64,000 nt of DNA from JAWKVD01 sp041398225 (GTDB lineage Bacteria; Pseudomonadota; Alphaproteobacteria; Caulobacterales; Hyphomonadaceae), in the NCBI GenBank assembly GCA_041398225.1, contig JAWKVD010000007.1, positions 1 to 64,000 on the forward strand. The letters are read 5' to 3'. Position 1 is the stretch's first letter. Each line of letters begins with the position of its first letter. Shown here piece by piece: positions 16,145-24,300 of this stretch. The translations under genes and the position numbers were made by a program. Below the pieces are notes generated by a model. The model saw nothing but the letters and a program-made list of their open reading frames with translations. It was not told where the DNA came from and did not search any database.

Positions 16145-16927
16145 CTAGCGCGGGGCCATGCGAATGCCGCCGTCGAGCCGGACGCATTCGCCGTTGAAAT
16201 AGCCGTTCTGGACCATCTGAACCGCCAGCGCGGCGTATTCGGACGGATCGCCCAGGCGTTTGGGGTTGAGAACGGTGGCTGACAGCGCGTCTTTCACATT
16301 GTCCGGCAGACCGGCCAGCAGGGGCGTGTTGAACAGGCCGGGCAGGATCGTGTTGACGCGGATCGACTCGGTGGAGAGATCGCGCGCGATGGGCAGGGTC
16401 ATTCCCACCACGCCGCCCTTGGAGGCGGAGTAGGCGGCCTGCCCGATCTGCCCGTCCTGGGCCGCGACGGACGCCGTGTTGACGATGGCGCCGCGATCTC
16501 CGTCCGGCAGCACGTCGAGCGACATCATGCCGGCGGCAGACTTGGCGATGCAGCGGAAGGTGCCGATCAGGTTGATCTGGATGATCTTGTCGAACTGATC
16601 GAGCGGGTGAGCGGCGATCTCGCCCGTGTCTTTCTTGCGGCTCGCGGTCTTCACGCCGATGCCGGTGCCGGCGCAGTTGACGAGAATGCGTTCCTGTCCG
16701 TTGGCGGCGCGCGCCTTGGCGAAGCCGGCGTCGACCGATGCATCGTCGGTGACATTTACCTGACAGAACAGGGAACCTATTTCGGCGGCCGTGGCCTCGC
16801 CCTTTTCGGCGTTCATGTCGAAGATCGCGACCTTGACCCCATGCGCCCGGAGCGCGCGGACGGTGGCTTCGCCGAGCCCGGATGCGCCGCCGGTGACGAC
16901 GGCGGCGATGGTGTTGTCGAGTTTCAT
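16145..16927 (-). CDS. Short-chain dehydrogenase (3-hydroxyacyl-CoA dehydrogenase type)
   Basis: A 260-residue classical SDR. The NAD-binding TGGASGLGEAT motif is at the N terminus, followed by NCAG, the catalytic serine in NTASVAAQDG and YSASK with the catalytic Tyr and Lys. The insert ASRKKDTGEIAAHPLDQFDKII and the end GGIRMAPR match the HSD17B10-like 3-hydroxyacyl-CoA dehydrogenases, enzymes of fatty acid or branched-chain amino acid breakdown. It lies upstream of the ketoacyl synthase with a 171-base gap. In this position it separates GTA capsid from the adaptor genes. Confidence 0.85.
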   Translation of the reverse strand: MKLDNTIAAVVTGGASGLGEATVRALRAHGVKVAIFDMNAEKGEATAAEIGSLFCQVNVTDDASVDAGFAKARAANGQERILVNCAGTGIGVKTASRKKDTGEIAAHPLDQFDKIIQINLIGTFRCIAKSAAGMMSLDVLPDGDRGAIVNTASVAAQDGQIGQAAYSASKGGVVGMTLPIARDLSTESIRVNTILPGLFNTPLLAGLPDNVKDALSATVLNPKRLGDPSEYAALAVQMVQNGYFNGECVRLDGGIRMAPR

Positions 16928-17032
16928 GGGCGTTCCCCGCTGAAGATTGTCTTTGCGGACGGTTTAGGTCGCGGCGGGCCCTGAGCCTAGTCATTTCGTG
17001 GCGGCGCGGCCGCCATTCATCAGGAGACAGAC

Positions 17033-17605
17033 ATGACCGTAACGACGCTGGCGCCGCCAGCGGCCGAGCCCGTGCGCCTGGACGATGTCCGGGCGTATCT
17101 GAGAATCGGTCACACGAACGAGGATGGACTGGTCGCGGATCTGGTCGCGGCCGCGCGCGCGAGGATCGAGGCGCTGACCGGCCTGGCGCTGATAAATCGG
17201 ACGATCCGGGTGCGGCTGGACGAGTGGCCCGCCGCCATGGCGCGGGTGCGCCGATACGCCTTGCCGGTCAGGCCGGCCGCGGAACTGATCGCGGTGAAGG
17301 TGATCGACGCATCCGGCGATCCGGAAGACGTCGCCGAACGGTTCGAACTGGAGGCGGGACGCAGCGCGCATCTCGTGTGGAGCGACGGCGCGCTGCCGCG
17401 GCCGTGGACGCCGGTGGGCGGCGTCGAGATCGACTACGTCGCCGGGTTCGGCGACGCCCCGGAGGATGTCGACGAGAGCCTGATCCTGGCCGTCATGCGC
17501 CTGACCGCGCACGCCTATCTCGCGCGCGACGCGCAGACGCTGGCGGGCGCGCTTCCTGGCGATGTGGCGGAGTTGCTGGCGCCGTGGCGGAGGGTGCGTC
17601 TATGA
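17033..17605 (+). CDS. GTA head-tail adaptor (g6-like connector)
   Basis: A 190-residue protein of the phage gp6-like head-tail connector family, which forms the ring below the portal. Typical parts are LDDVRAYLRIGHTNEDGLVADLVAAARARIEALTG, the RPAAELIAVKVID core and VDYVAG-type end GVEIDYVAGFG with a helical C terminus. The leader ATCAGGAGACAGAC lies just ahead of the ATG. Its last 4 bases overlap the next gene (ATGA), showing coupling. Confidence 0.88.
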   Translation: MTVTTLAPPAAEPVRLDDVRAYLRIGHTNEDGLVADLVAAARARIEALTGLALINRTIRVRLDEWPAAMARVRRYALPVRPAAELIAVKVIDASGDPEDVAERFELEAGRSAHLVWSDGALPRPWTPVGGVEIDYVAGFGDAPEDVDESLILAVMRLTAHAYLARDAQTLAGALPGDVAELLAPWRRVRL

Positions 17606-18015
17606 GCGGCGCGTTTGACGCCGTGGAGGCGGGCCTGACCTCCGCGTTGCAGGCGAGTGCGGCGGTAAGAGCCGTTCTGGGCGATCCCGTACGCCTGCGC
17701 CGACCGGGCGATCCCATGCCCGCCTTTCCGTTTGTGGAGATTGTCCGGCACCAGGTGTCCGAACGTAGCGGGACGGGAACTCCGGGTGAGGATCACCGCG
17801 TCGATCTGGCCGTGACCGGGCGGGATGGCGAGGACGTACCAGTGTCCGCTGCGCGGGAGGCGGTGCGCGCAGCTGTCGACGATGCGGATCTTCCCATGGA
17901 CGGTTGGCGCAGCATCCTGACGCTGGTTGTTTTCATCGATGTTCTGACGACGCCCGCAGGCGCCAGCCGGACATTGATGAGCGTGCGTGTGCTGCTTGAG
18001 CCGGTCAGCGCGTAA
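17602..18015 (+). CDS. GTA tail terminator (g8-like, DUF3168)
   Basis: A 137-residue DUF3168 protein, equivalent to the tail completion/terminator protein that caps the tail tube. Visible landmarks are AVEAGLTSALQASAAVRAVLGDP, FPFVEIVRHQVSERSG, DHRVDLAVTGRDG and the end SVRVLLEPVSA. In RcGTA a head-tail stopper gene (g7) lies between the g6 and g8 equivalents; here these two are directly coupled by ATGA, so g7 is missing. The 3' end overlaps a minus-strand membrane protein gene by 11 bases. Confidence 0.82.
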   Translation: MSGAFDAVEAGLTSALQASAAVRAVLGDPVRLRRPGDPMPAFPFVEIVRHQVSERSGTGTPGEDHRVDLAVTGRDGEDVPVSAAREAVRAAVDDADLPMDGWRSILTLVVFIDVLTTPAGASRTLMSVRVLLEPVSA

Positions 18016-18472
18016 CGCGGCCGAGCGCGTAGGTGACGCCGCCGGTGATGAAGAACAGCGCAGCGACGCCGAACGTCATCGGCATGCGCGGTCCGATGAT
18101 GACGTCTGGCCAGAACTGCACGATGGCGGCGTACATCGCGAACAGCACGCCGGCGACGAGACCCGTGGCGCCGATGCTGATCACCATCGAATTGCCGACT
18201 TCCTTGGCGGTCTGGCGCGCGCGTTCGCGCTGGGACGAAAACCGGAGGAATGCGTCGTCGCGCCCGAACGTCAGCCAGACGCCGAAGGCGAACAGGATCG
18301 GTCCGCCAAGAAAAGCGGGCCAGCCAAGCTCCATCAAGCCGGTGATGAAAATGTCGGCAACCCCGCCGCTCTCAAGTTCGGAGCTGCCGATCCCGACGGC
18401 GAACGGAGTGGCGAGCACCCCCAGAAGAATGGGGACGCCAATCACAAGACGTATGATGCGGATCACAGACAT
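18005..18472 (-). CDS. Small integral membrane protein, unknown
   Basis: A 155-residue protein with about four hydrophobic segments (VIGVPILLGVLATPFAVG; LGWPAFLGGPILFAFGVWL; SIGATGLVAGVLFAMYAAI; FGVAALFFITGGVTYALG). No family is recognised. The ATG at 18472 is chosen; a TTG at 18505 would add 11 mostly basic residues. It is one of several opposite-strand genes wedged between GTA genes and converges on the tail terminator gene. Confidence 0.6.
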   Translation of the reverse strand: MSVIRIIRLVIGVPILLGVLATPFAVGIGSSELESGGVADIFITGLMELGWPAFLGGPILFAFGVWLTFGRDDAFLRFSSQRERARQTAKEVGNSMVISIGATGLVAGVLFAMYAAIVQFWPDVIIGPRMPMTFGVAALFFITGGVTYALGRVTR

Positions 18473-18674
18473 GATTCTTACCCGTGACGGCATCCTACGA
18501 AACAAGGTTGTAGGCGCAGTTTAAACAGCATCTGCAATTTCATCGTTCGTGTTGGAGGGCCGTTTACGGGGCTCTGTGCGGGCGAAGCCGTCGGCCCGCT
18601 GGCCGCATCGATGCGTGCATTCAGCCGGCCGGAACGCCGGTCGCTGGCGAGACACATTCAATCAGGAGAAAATT

Positions 18675-19094
18675 ATGGCCGGCCAGAAGGGACGAGATCT
18701 GCTCGTCCGAATGTCCGACGGCGCCGAACCGGAAACGTTCGCCGCGGTCGCGGGGGTGCAGACGCGTTCCGTAACGCTCAGCACCGGCGTTCTCGACATC
18801 ACCGCGGCGAGCAGTCCGGGCGCATGGCGGGAGGTTCTTCCCGGCGCCGGGGCCAAACGTATCGACGTTTCGGGCTCTGGCGTGTTTCGCGATGCGGCGT
18901 CCGGAGCGCGCATGCGCGCGGCCTTCTTCGCCGCCGAGAGGCCCCGCATGGCCCTCGACATTCCCGGACTCGGCGTTCTGACCGGCCCGTTCGTGATCCA
19001 GACACTGTCGTGGTCCGGCGAGGAGGACGACGAGGCGCGGTTTGCTTTGCGTCTCATGTCGGCGGGGCAGGTTTCATTCGAGGCGGAGAGTTGA
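18675..19094 (+). CDS. GTA major tail tube protein (g9-like)
   Basis: A 139-residue major tail protein, the subunit that stacks into the tail tube. GTA-typical segments are MAGQKGRDLLVRMSDG, VQTRSVTLSTGVLDITAASSPGAWRE, GSGVFRDAASGARMRAAFF and GPFVIQTLSWSGEEDDEARFALRLMSAGQ. The leader AATCAGGAGAAAATT gives a strong ribosome site. It opens the unbroken tail block running to 25111. Confidence 0.92.
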   Translation: MAGQKGRDLLVRMSDGAEPETFAAVAGVQTRSVTLSTGVLDITAASSPGAWREVLPGAGAKRIDVSGSGVFRDAASGARMRAAFFAAERPRMALDIPGLGVLTGPFVIQTLSWSGEEDDEARFALRLMSAGQVSFEAES

Positions 19095-19096
19095 GC

Positions 19097-19375
19097 ATGG
19101 CTGAGGGATCGCAAGGCGGGGTGGACGTCGAGGCGTTGGTCGCGCGGATCGAGCAACGTTTCGCGGAAACCTCCGAGCTGTTGCGCGCGGACACCGAGCA
19201 TATCGCGCGGTCGAGTGAAGCGACGCTTGAGCGGCTCGCCGGGACGCTCGCTGAAGCGCTGGCCAGGGAGATCGCCAACCGGATGTTTGCGGGCGGGTCC
19301 GACACGGGCGCGTCCGCCAATCAGTTCGCGGCGGCGATTGCGCGGGCGGCGATTCGTGGGGGGAGGTTTCGTTGA
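19097..19375 (+). CDS. Short coiled-coil protein in the tape-measure position
   Basis: A 92-residue protein, nearly all helix (VEALVARIEQRFAETSELL, EATLERLAGTLAEALAREI), with a Gly/Ser turn and a basic end (AIARAAIRGGRFR). It stands exactly where other GTA clusters have two small chaperone-like genes and the roughly 200-residue tape measure protein. It may be a strongly reduced tape measure or a separate assembly factor; homology was not established. Its TGA overlaps the TTG start of the next gene, so it is coupled to the distal tail genes. Confidence 0.55.
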   Translation: MAEGSQGGVDVEALVARIEQRFAETSELLRADTEHIARSSEATLERLAGTLAEALAREIANRMFAGGSDTGASANQFAAAIARAAIRGGRFR

Positions 19376-19998
19376 GCGGGTTTCATGATGTCAGACTTGA
19401 TCTTCCCATCGCGATCGGCGCGACGGGCGGTCCCGAGCGTCTGGTCGAGGTCGTGCGTTTGGCGTCCGGCGCCGAACGTCGAAATGCCCGTTGGGCGACC
19501 TCGCGCCGTCGCTGGGAGTTGGGCGGGGCTACGCTGACCCTTGTGCAGGCGCAGGTTCTGACGGCGTTCTTCGAAGCGCGCAGCGGACGGTTGAACGGAT
19601 TTCGGTTGTACGATCCGCTGGATCACAAGAGCTGCGCACCGGACGGAGCCGTTTCCTCCTCGGACCAGTTGCTCGGGTCTGGTGATGGAATGGCGCGCGT
19701 CTTCCAGCTGGCGAAGCGGTACGAAAGCGGCGGCGAAACATATGTACGCCGCATCACGCGAGCCGTCGCGGGCACGGTGCTGGTTTCGGTGGGCGGCGCG
19801 GAAACGACAGCGTTCGAAGTCGACGGCGAGACCGGCGAGGTCACGCTGGATGAAGCGCCCGCCCTCGGCGCGGAGGTCCGGGCCGGGTACGAGTTCGACG
19901 TGCCGGTCCGTTTCGATAGCGACCGGCTTGAAATGTCGTTCGAGGGCGCGGACGCGGTGCGCGTGGTGCGCGCGCCGATTGTCGAGATCGACGGTTAG
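19372..19998 (+). CDS. GTA distal tail protein (g12-like, DUF2460)
   Basis: A 208-residue DUF2460 protein. The hallmark start FHDVRLDLPIAIGATGGPE, the middle RNARWATSRRRWELGG, FFEARSGRLNGFRLYDPLDHKS and the final FDVPVRFDSDRLEMSFEG are all characteristic of the distal tail protein that joins tube and baseplate hub. It starts at a TTG (19372), preceded by GGGGAGG and overlapping the previous stop. Confidence 0.92.
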   Translation: MSGFHDVRLDLPIAIGATGGPERLVEVVRLASGAERRNARWATSRRRWELGGATLTLVQAQVLTAFFEARSGRLNGFRLYDPLDHKSCAPDGAVSSSDQLLGSGDGMARVFQLAKRYESGGETYVRRITRAVAGTVLVSVGGAETTAFEVDGETGEVTLDEAPALGAEVRAGYEFDVPVRFDSDRLEMSFEGADAVRVVRAPIVEIDG

Positions 19999-20000
19999 TC

Positions 20001-20888
20001 ATGAAGAACATTTCGGAAGACTTCGCCGCCCGGCTGTCGTCGGCGACGACGACGCTGTGTGACTGCTGGCGGTTTGTCCGCGCTGACGGCGAGGTGTTTG
20101 GCGCGACGGATCATGATCGGGAGATCGTGCTCGACGGCGTGACGTATCAGCCCGCGCGGGGCCTGTCGGGCGCAAGGTTTGACTATGGGGCGGGGCTGGC
20201 TCCGGGCCAGGCGACCGTTGAAGGCGCGCTGGACGCCGCCTTTCTGACGGAATCCGATCTTGAGGCTGGCGTATGGGACGGTGCGCGCATCGATGTCTGG
20301 CGCGTTGACTGGTCGGCGCCGGAGAACCGCATCTGGATCTGGGGCGGGCGCCTGTCGGTGGTGTCTCGATCAGGCGGCGCTTTTGCGGCCGAACTGGTCA
20401 GTCGCAAGGCCGACCTCGAACGCACGACCGGCCGCGTCTATTCCCGAGCCTGCGATGCAAGGGTGGGCGATGCGCGGTGCGGCGCCTCGCCGTCCGCGGA
20501 GGGTTTTAGAGGCGCCGGCGCGGTCGCGTCCGTCATCGACGCTCGCCGCTTGCGGTTGAGCGGACTTGGCGCGTTCGAGGCCGGGTGGTTTTCCGGCGGC
20601 GATCTCGAATGGACAAGCGGCGCCAATGCGGGCCTGAAGGCGCGCATTGTGCGGCATCGTCTGGCCGGCGGCGGCGAGGCTGAGATTGAACTGATGGTCG
20701 CGCTGCCCGGAGCGATCGCGCCGGGAGACGCGGCCAGCCTGTCGGCGGGATGCGATGGCGCATTTTCGACCTGTCGGAACAAATTCGCAAATACGGTCAA
20801 CTTCCGAGGGTTTCCGCACATGCCCGGTCCGGATTCCGTCTTGGCTGGCCCCGGCGCGGGCGGAAACGACGGCGGGAGCCGCCAATGA
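20001..20888 (+). CDS. GTA baseplate hub protein (g13-like, DUF2163)
   Basis: A 295-residue DUF2163/phage BR0599-like protein. Landmarks are WRFVRADGEVFGATDHDREI, FDYGAGLAPGQATVEGALD, and ending CRNKFANTVNFRGFPHMPGPDS. Cysteines in RACDARVGDARCG and GCDGAFSTCRNKF are spaced as in relatives; the RcGTA hub is reported to hold an iron-sulfur cluster through such residues, so the same is inferred here. It starts 2 bases after the previous stop and overlaps the peptidase gene by 4. Confidence 0.92.
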   Translation: MKNISEDFAARLSSATTTLCDCWRFVRADGEVFGATDHDREIVLDGVTYQPARGLSGARFDYGAGLAPGQATVEGALDAAFLTESDLEAGVWDGARIDVWRVDWSAPENRIWIWGGRLSVVSRSGGAFAAELVSRKADLERTTGRVYSRACDARVGDARCGASPSAEGFRGAGAVASVIDARRLRLSGLGAFEAGWFSGGDLEWTSGANAGLKARIVRHRLAGGGEAEIELMVALPGAIAPGDAASLSAGCDGAFSTCRNKFANTVNFRGFPHMPGPDSVLAGPGAGGNDGGSRQ

Positions 20889-21322
20889 GCGCGCTTCGAG
20901 AAGCGGTCGTCGCCACAGCGCGCGGCTGGATCGGCACGCCTTACCGGCACCAAGCCAGCGTGAAGGGCGAGGGGTGTGACTGTCTGGGCCTTGTGCGCGG
21001 CGTCTGGCGGGATGTGATCGGCGACGAGCCCGAACGCCCGCCGCCCTACACGCCGAACTGGGCGGAGGCGCTTGGACAGGAAACCCTGTTGGCCGCGGCG
21101 CGCCGGCATATGCGGGAGATCGCTATCGGCGAGGCGCTGCCGGGAGACGTCCTTCTGTTCAGGATGGCGATGGGTGCGCCCGCCAAGCACTGCGCGATCC
21201 TCAGCGCTCCGGGACGTGTCGTTCATGCCTATTGGGGGCGTTCCGTTTGCGAGACGCGCCTCGTCCCCTGGTGGGAGCGCAGGGTTGCGGCTGCGTTTCG
21301 CTTTCCTTCTGGAGACATCTAG
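20885..21322 (+). CDS. GTA NlpC/P60 cell-wall peptidase (g14-like)
   Basis: A 145-residue NlpC/P60 hydrolase, proposed to open peptidoglycan during particle entry. The catalytic cysteine is in GEGCDCLGLVRGVWRD, the histidine in GAPAKHCAILSAP and the third polar residue near VVHAYWGRSV. GTPYRHQASVKGEGCDC is typical of the GTA form. It is tightly coupled on both sides: ATG overlaps the hub stop and its own TAG directly precedes the next ATG. Confidence 0.93.
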   Translation: MSALREAVVATARGWIGTPYRHQASVKGEGCDCLGLVRGVWRDVIGDEPERPPPYTPNWAEALGQETLLAAARRHMREIAIGEALPGDVLLFRMAMGAPAKHCAILSAPGRVVHAYWGRSVCETRLVPWWERRVAAAFRFPSGDI

Positions 21323-24300
21323 ATGGCCCAACTGGTCTTGAGCCGCGCCGGAGCTGCGGCGGGCGCTCATCTCTTGCCCAACGGCCTGGCGGCTTTCGGC
21401 ATGAAGGTCACGGGCGCGGCTTTGGGGCGAACGCTGGGATCGCTTGCCGGAAGCTATATCGACAACCGCTTTCTTGCGCCTCCGGTGGACGGGCCGCGCA
21501 TTCGCGACTTCCACCTGACGGAGAGCCGGGAGGGCGCGAGCATTCCTGTCGTCTACGGCCGGATGCGGGTCGGCGGTCAGGTTATCTGGGGGGCGAACTT
21601 CCGCGAGCATCGCGAAACGCAGGGAGGCAAGGGCGGGCCGCGCGTGCGCGAATATGCCTACACGTTGAGCTTCGCCGTCGCGCTGGCCGAAGGCGAAGTC
21701 GCGCGGGTGTCGCGGTGTTGGGCCAATGGCGAGCCGTTCGATCTGTCGAAGGCGACGTGGCGCTTCTATCCGGGGGATGAGACGCAGCAGCCGGACCCTC
21801 TGATTGAAGCCGTCGAAGGCGCCGGCGAGGCGCCCGCCTATCGCGGACTGGCGTATGTGGTGTTCGAAGACCTGCCGCTGGACGATTTTGGCGCGCGCAT
21901 GCCGCAATTGTCCTTCGAGATCATTCGGTCGGCCTCGGGCGACCCGCAGCGTCTGGAAAGCGTTGTACGCGCGGTGAACCTTATTCCGGGATCGGGCGAG
22001 TTTGCACTGGCGACAGACGTCGTGCGCCGCGTGCTAGCTCCCGGTCGTCAGGTTGCGGAGAATCAGAGCGGTTCGGAAGCGGTCGCCGATTTCACCGCCT
22101 CGCTGGATCAGCTCCAGTCGGAGCTGGCGAACGTGTCGCGCGTGAACCTGATTGTCGGATGGTTCGGGGACGATCTGCGATGCGGGGTTTGCCGCGTTCG
22201 GCCGGGCGTGGAGCTGGCCGAGAAAGAGACGGAGCCCCTCACCTGGTCCGTCGCCGGGCGACCGCGCGGTTCAGGCTGGTTGATTTCGCAAACCGACGGC
22301 CACGCGAACTATGGCGGAACGCCCGCCGACGAAAGCGTCCGGCAGGCCATACGGGCGCTCAAGGCGCGTGGACTTCACGTGACGCTTTACCCCTTCCTGT
22401 TCATGGACGTTCCGGGCGCAAACGGGCGGCCCGATCCCTATGGCGGAGCGGAGCAGGCGGCGTTTCCATGGCGCGGACGGCTCACATGCCATCCCGCGCC
22501 GGGCCGGCCGGACACGGTCGATGAAACGTCGGCGGCCGCTGAGCAGGTGGAGGCGTTCTTCGCCGGCCCGGATGGCTATCGGGCGTTCGTTCTTCACTAT
22601 GCGCAGATGGCCGACGAGGAAGGCGCTGACGGATTTCTGATCGGATCGGAAATGATCGGCCTGACCCGCGTGCGCGACGGTTCGGACGGGTATCCGGCCG
22701 TCGACGCGCTGCGCGTGCTCGCGAATGACGTGCGGACGATCGTCGGGCCGGGAATGGAGCTGTCCTACGCGGCGGACTGGACGGAGTATGGCGCACATGC
22801 GCCGTCGTCTGGCGAGCTGCGCTTTCCGCTCGACGCGCTGTGGGCCGATGCGGCCATCTCCTATGTCGGCCTGGACTGGTATCCGCCGATGGCCGACTGG
22901 CGCGACGGGGAAACGCATCTCGACGCCGGTTGGAGCGGACAGGAAACAGACTATCTGCGCGCCAACATCGCGGGCGGCGAAGGCTTTGACTGGTACTATG
23001 CCGACGATGCGGCGCGCCTTGCTCAGGTACGAACGCCGATAACCGACGGCTCCTATTCGGAGCCCTGGATCTATCGCCAGAAAGACATCCGGTCGTGGTG
23101 GGGGCAGGCGCACCATGAACGTTTCGCGGGCGTGCGCGCCCCGACCTCGACGGCGTGGTCGCCGGGCATGAAGCCGGTGAGGTTCGTCGAGTTCGGTTGC
23201 CCTGCGGTCGACAAGGGCGCCAATCAGCCCAACGTCTTCTACGATCCGAAGAGCTCCGAAAGCGCGCTGCCGCACTTTTCGAACGGGACGCGGAACGATC
23301 TGGTTCAGCGCCGGGCGGTCGAGACTTTCTGCCGATACTGGTCGGGCGAAACGTTCAATCCGCTGTCGGGCGCCTATCCGGGCCGGATGCTTCCGGAGGA
23401 TGGCGTCGCCGTGTGGGCCTGGGACACGCGCCCTTTCCCGCATTTTCCGGCTCGGTCGGAGGTCTGGCGCGACGCGGCGAACTGGCGATTGGGGCACTGG
23501 CTGAACGGACGAACCGGGATCGCTCTATTGTCCGATGTGGTGGGCGATCTCGTGGAGCGCGCCGGACTGGCGGCGGATGTCGGCGGTCGGAGCGGTCTCG
23601 TGCCGGGCTATCGTTTCGATGGGCCGATTTCTGTTCGCGAGGCGCTGGAACCGCTGTCCTCCGTGTTCGGGCTCGACGCTTGCGAAACGCCCGGCGGATT
23701 GCGCATCGCGGAAGAAGCGGGTGCGATCTCCATTGATGCGGGCATGCTGGTCGAGCAGGACGGAGGGGAGACGGTCGTGCGTAGACGGTCGCGGCTGGAG
23801 AGTTCCGACCCGCTGGTGCGGTTGAGCTTCATCAATCTCGACGAGGACCACGCGCCGGGCGTCGTTCAGACCGGTGTTGAGACTGGGCGCGAGGTTCTCG
23901 ATATCGCGGCGCCGATCGCGCTTGATCGTGACGAGGCGCAGAGGATCGCTGAGCGACTGGCGGCCGCGCTGGCGGCGAAGCGCGACGCGGTCTCGTTTTC
24001 TGTTTCGGGAACGGGGCTGGCGCTCGAGCCCGGGGATCGCGTTGCGCTGGACGGCGTGGCCTATCGAGTGACCGGCGGATCGCTTCGCGGGTCTCTCGAT
24101 GTTGAGGCGGAGCGCGTCGCGGAAGGAACGGGCGTGCTGCTTGCGACGCCCAAACCCAGCGCGGGGGCGACGGCCTCGATTGCGGTCGTGCCCGACGTGG
24201 TCATCGTCGACGCCCCGCCATTGCCAGGCGCCGAGGACGATCTGCGGCCACTGGCGTTCGTATGGTCGGAACCATGGACGGGACCTATTAGCCTGTCGGC

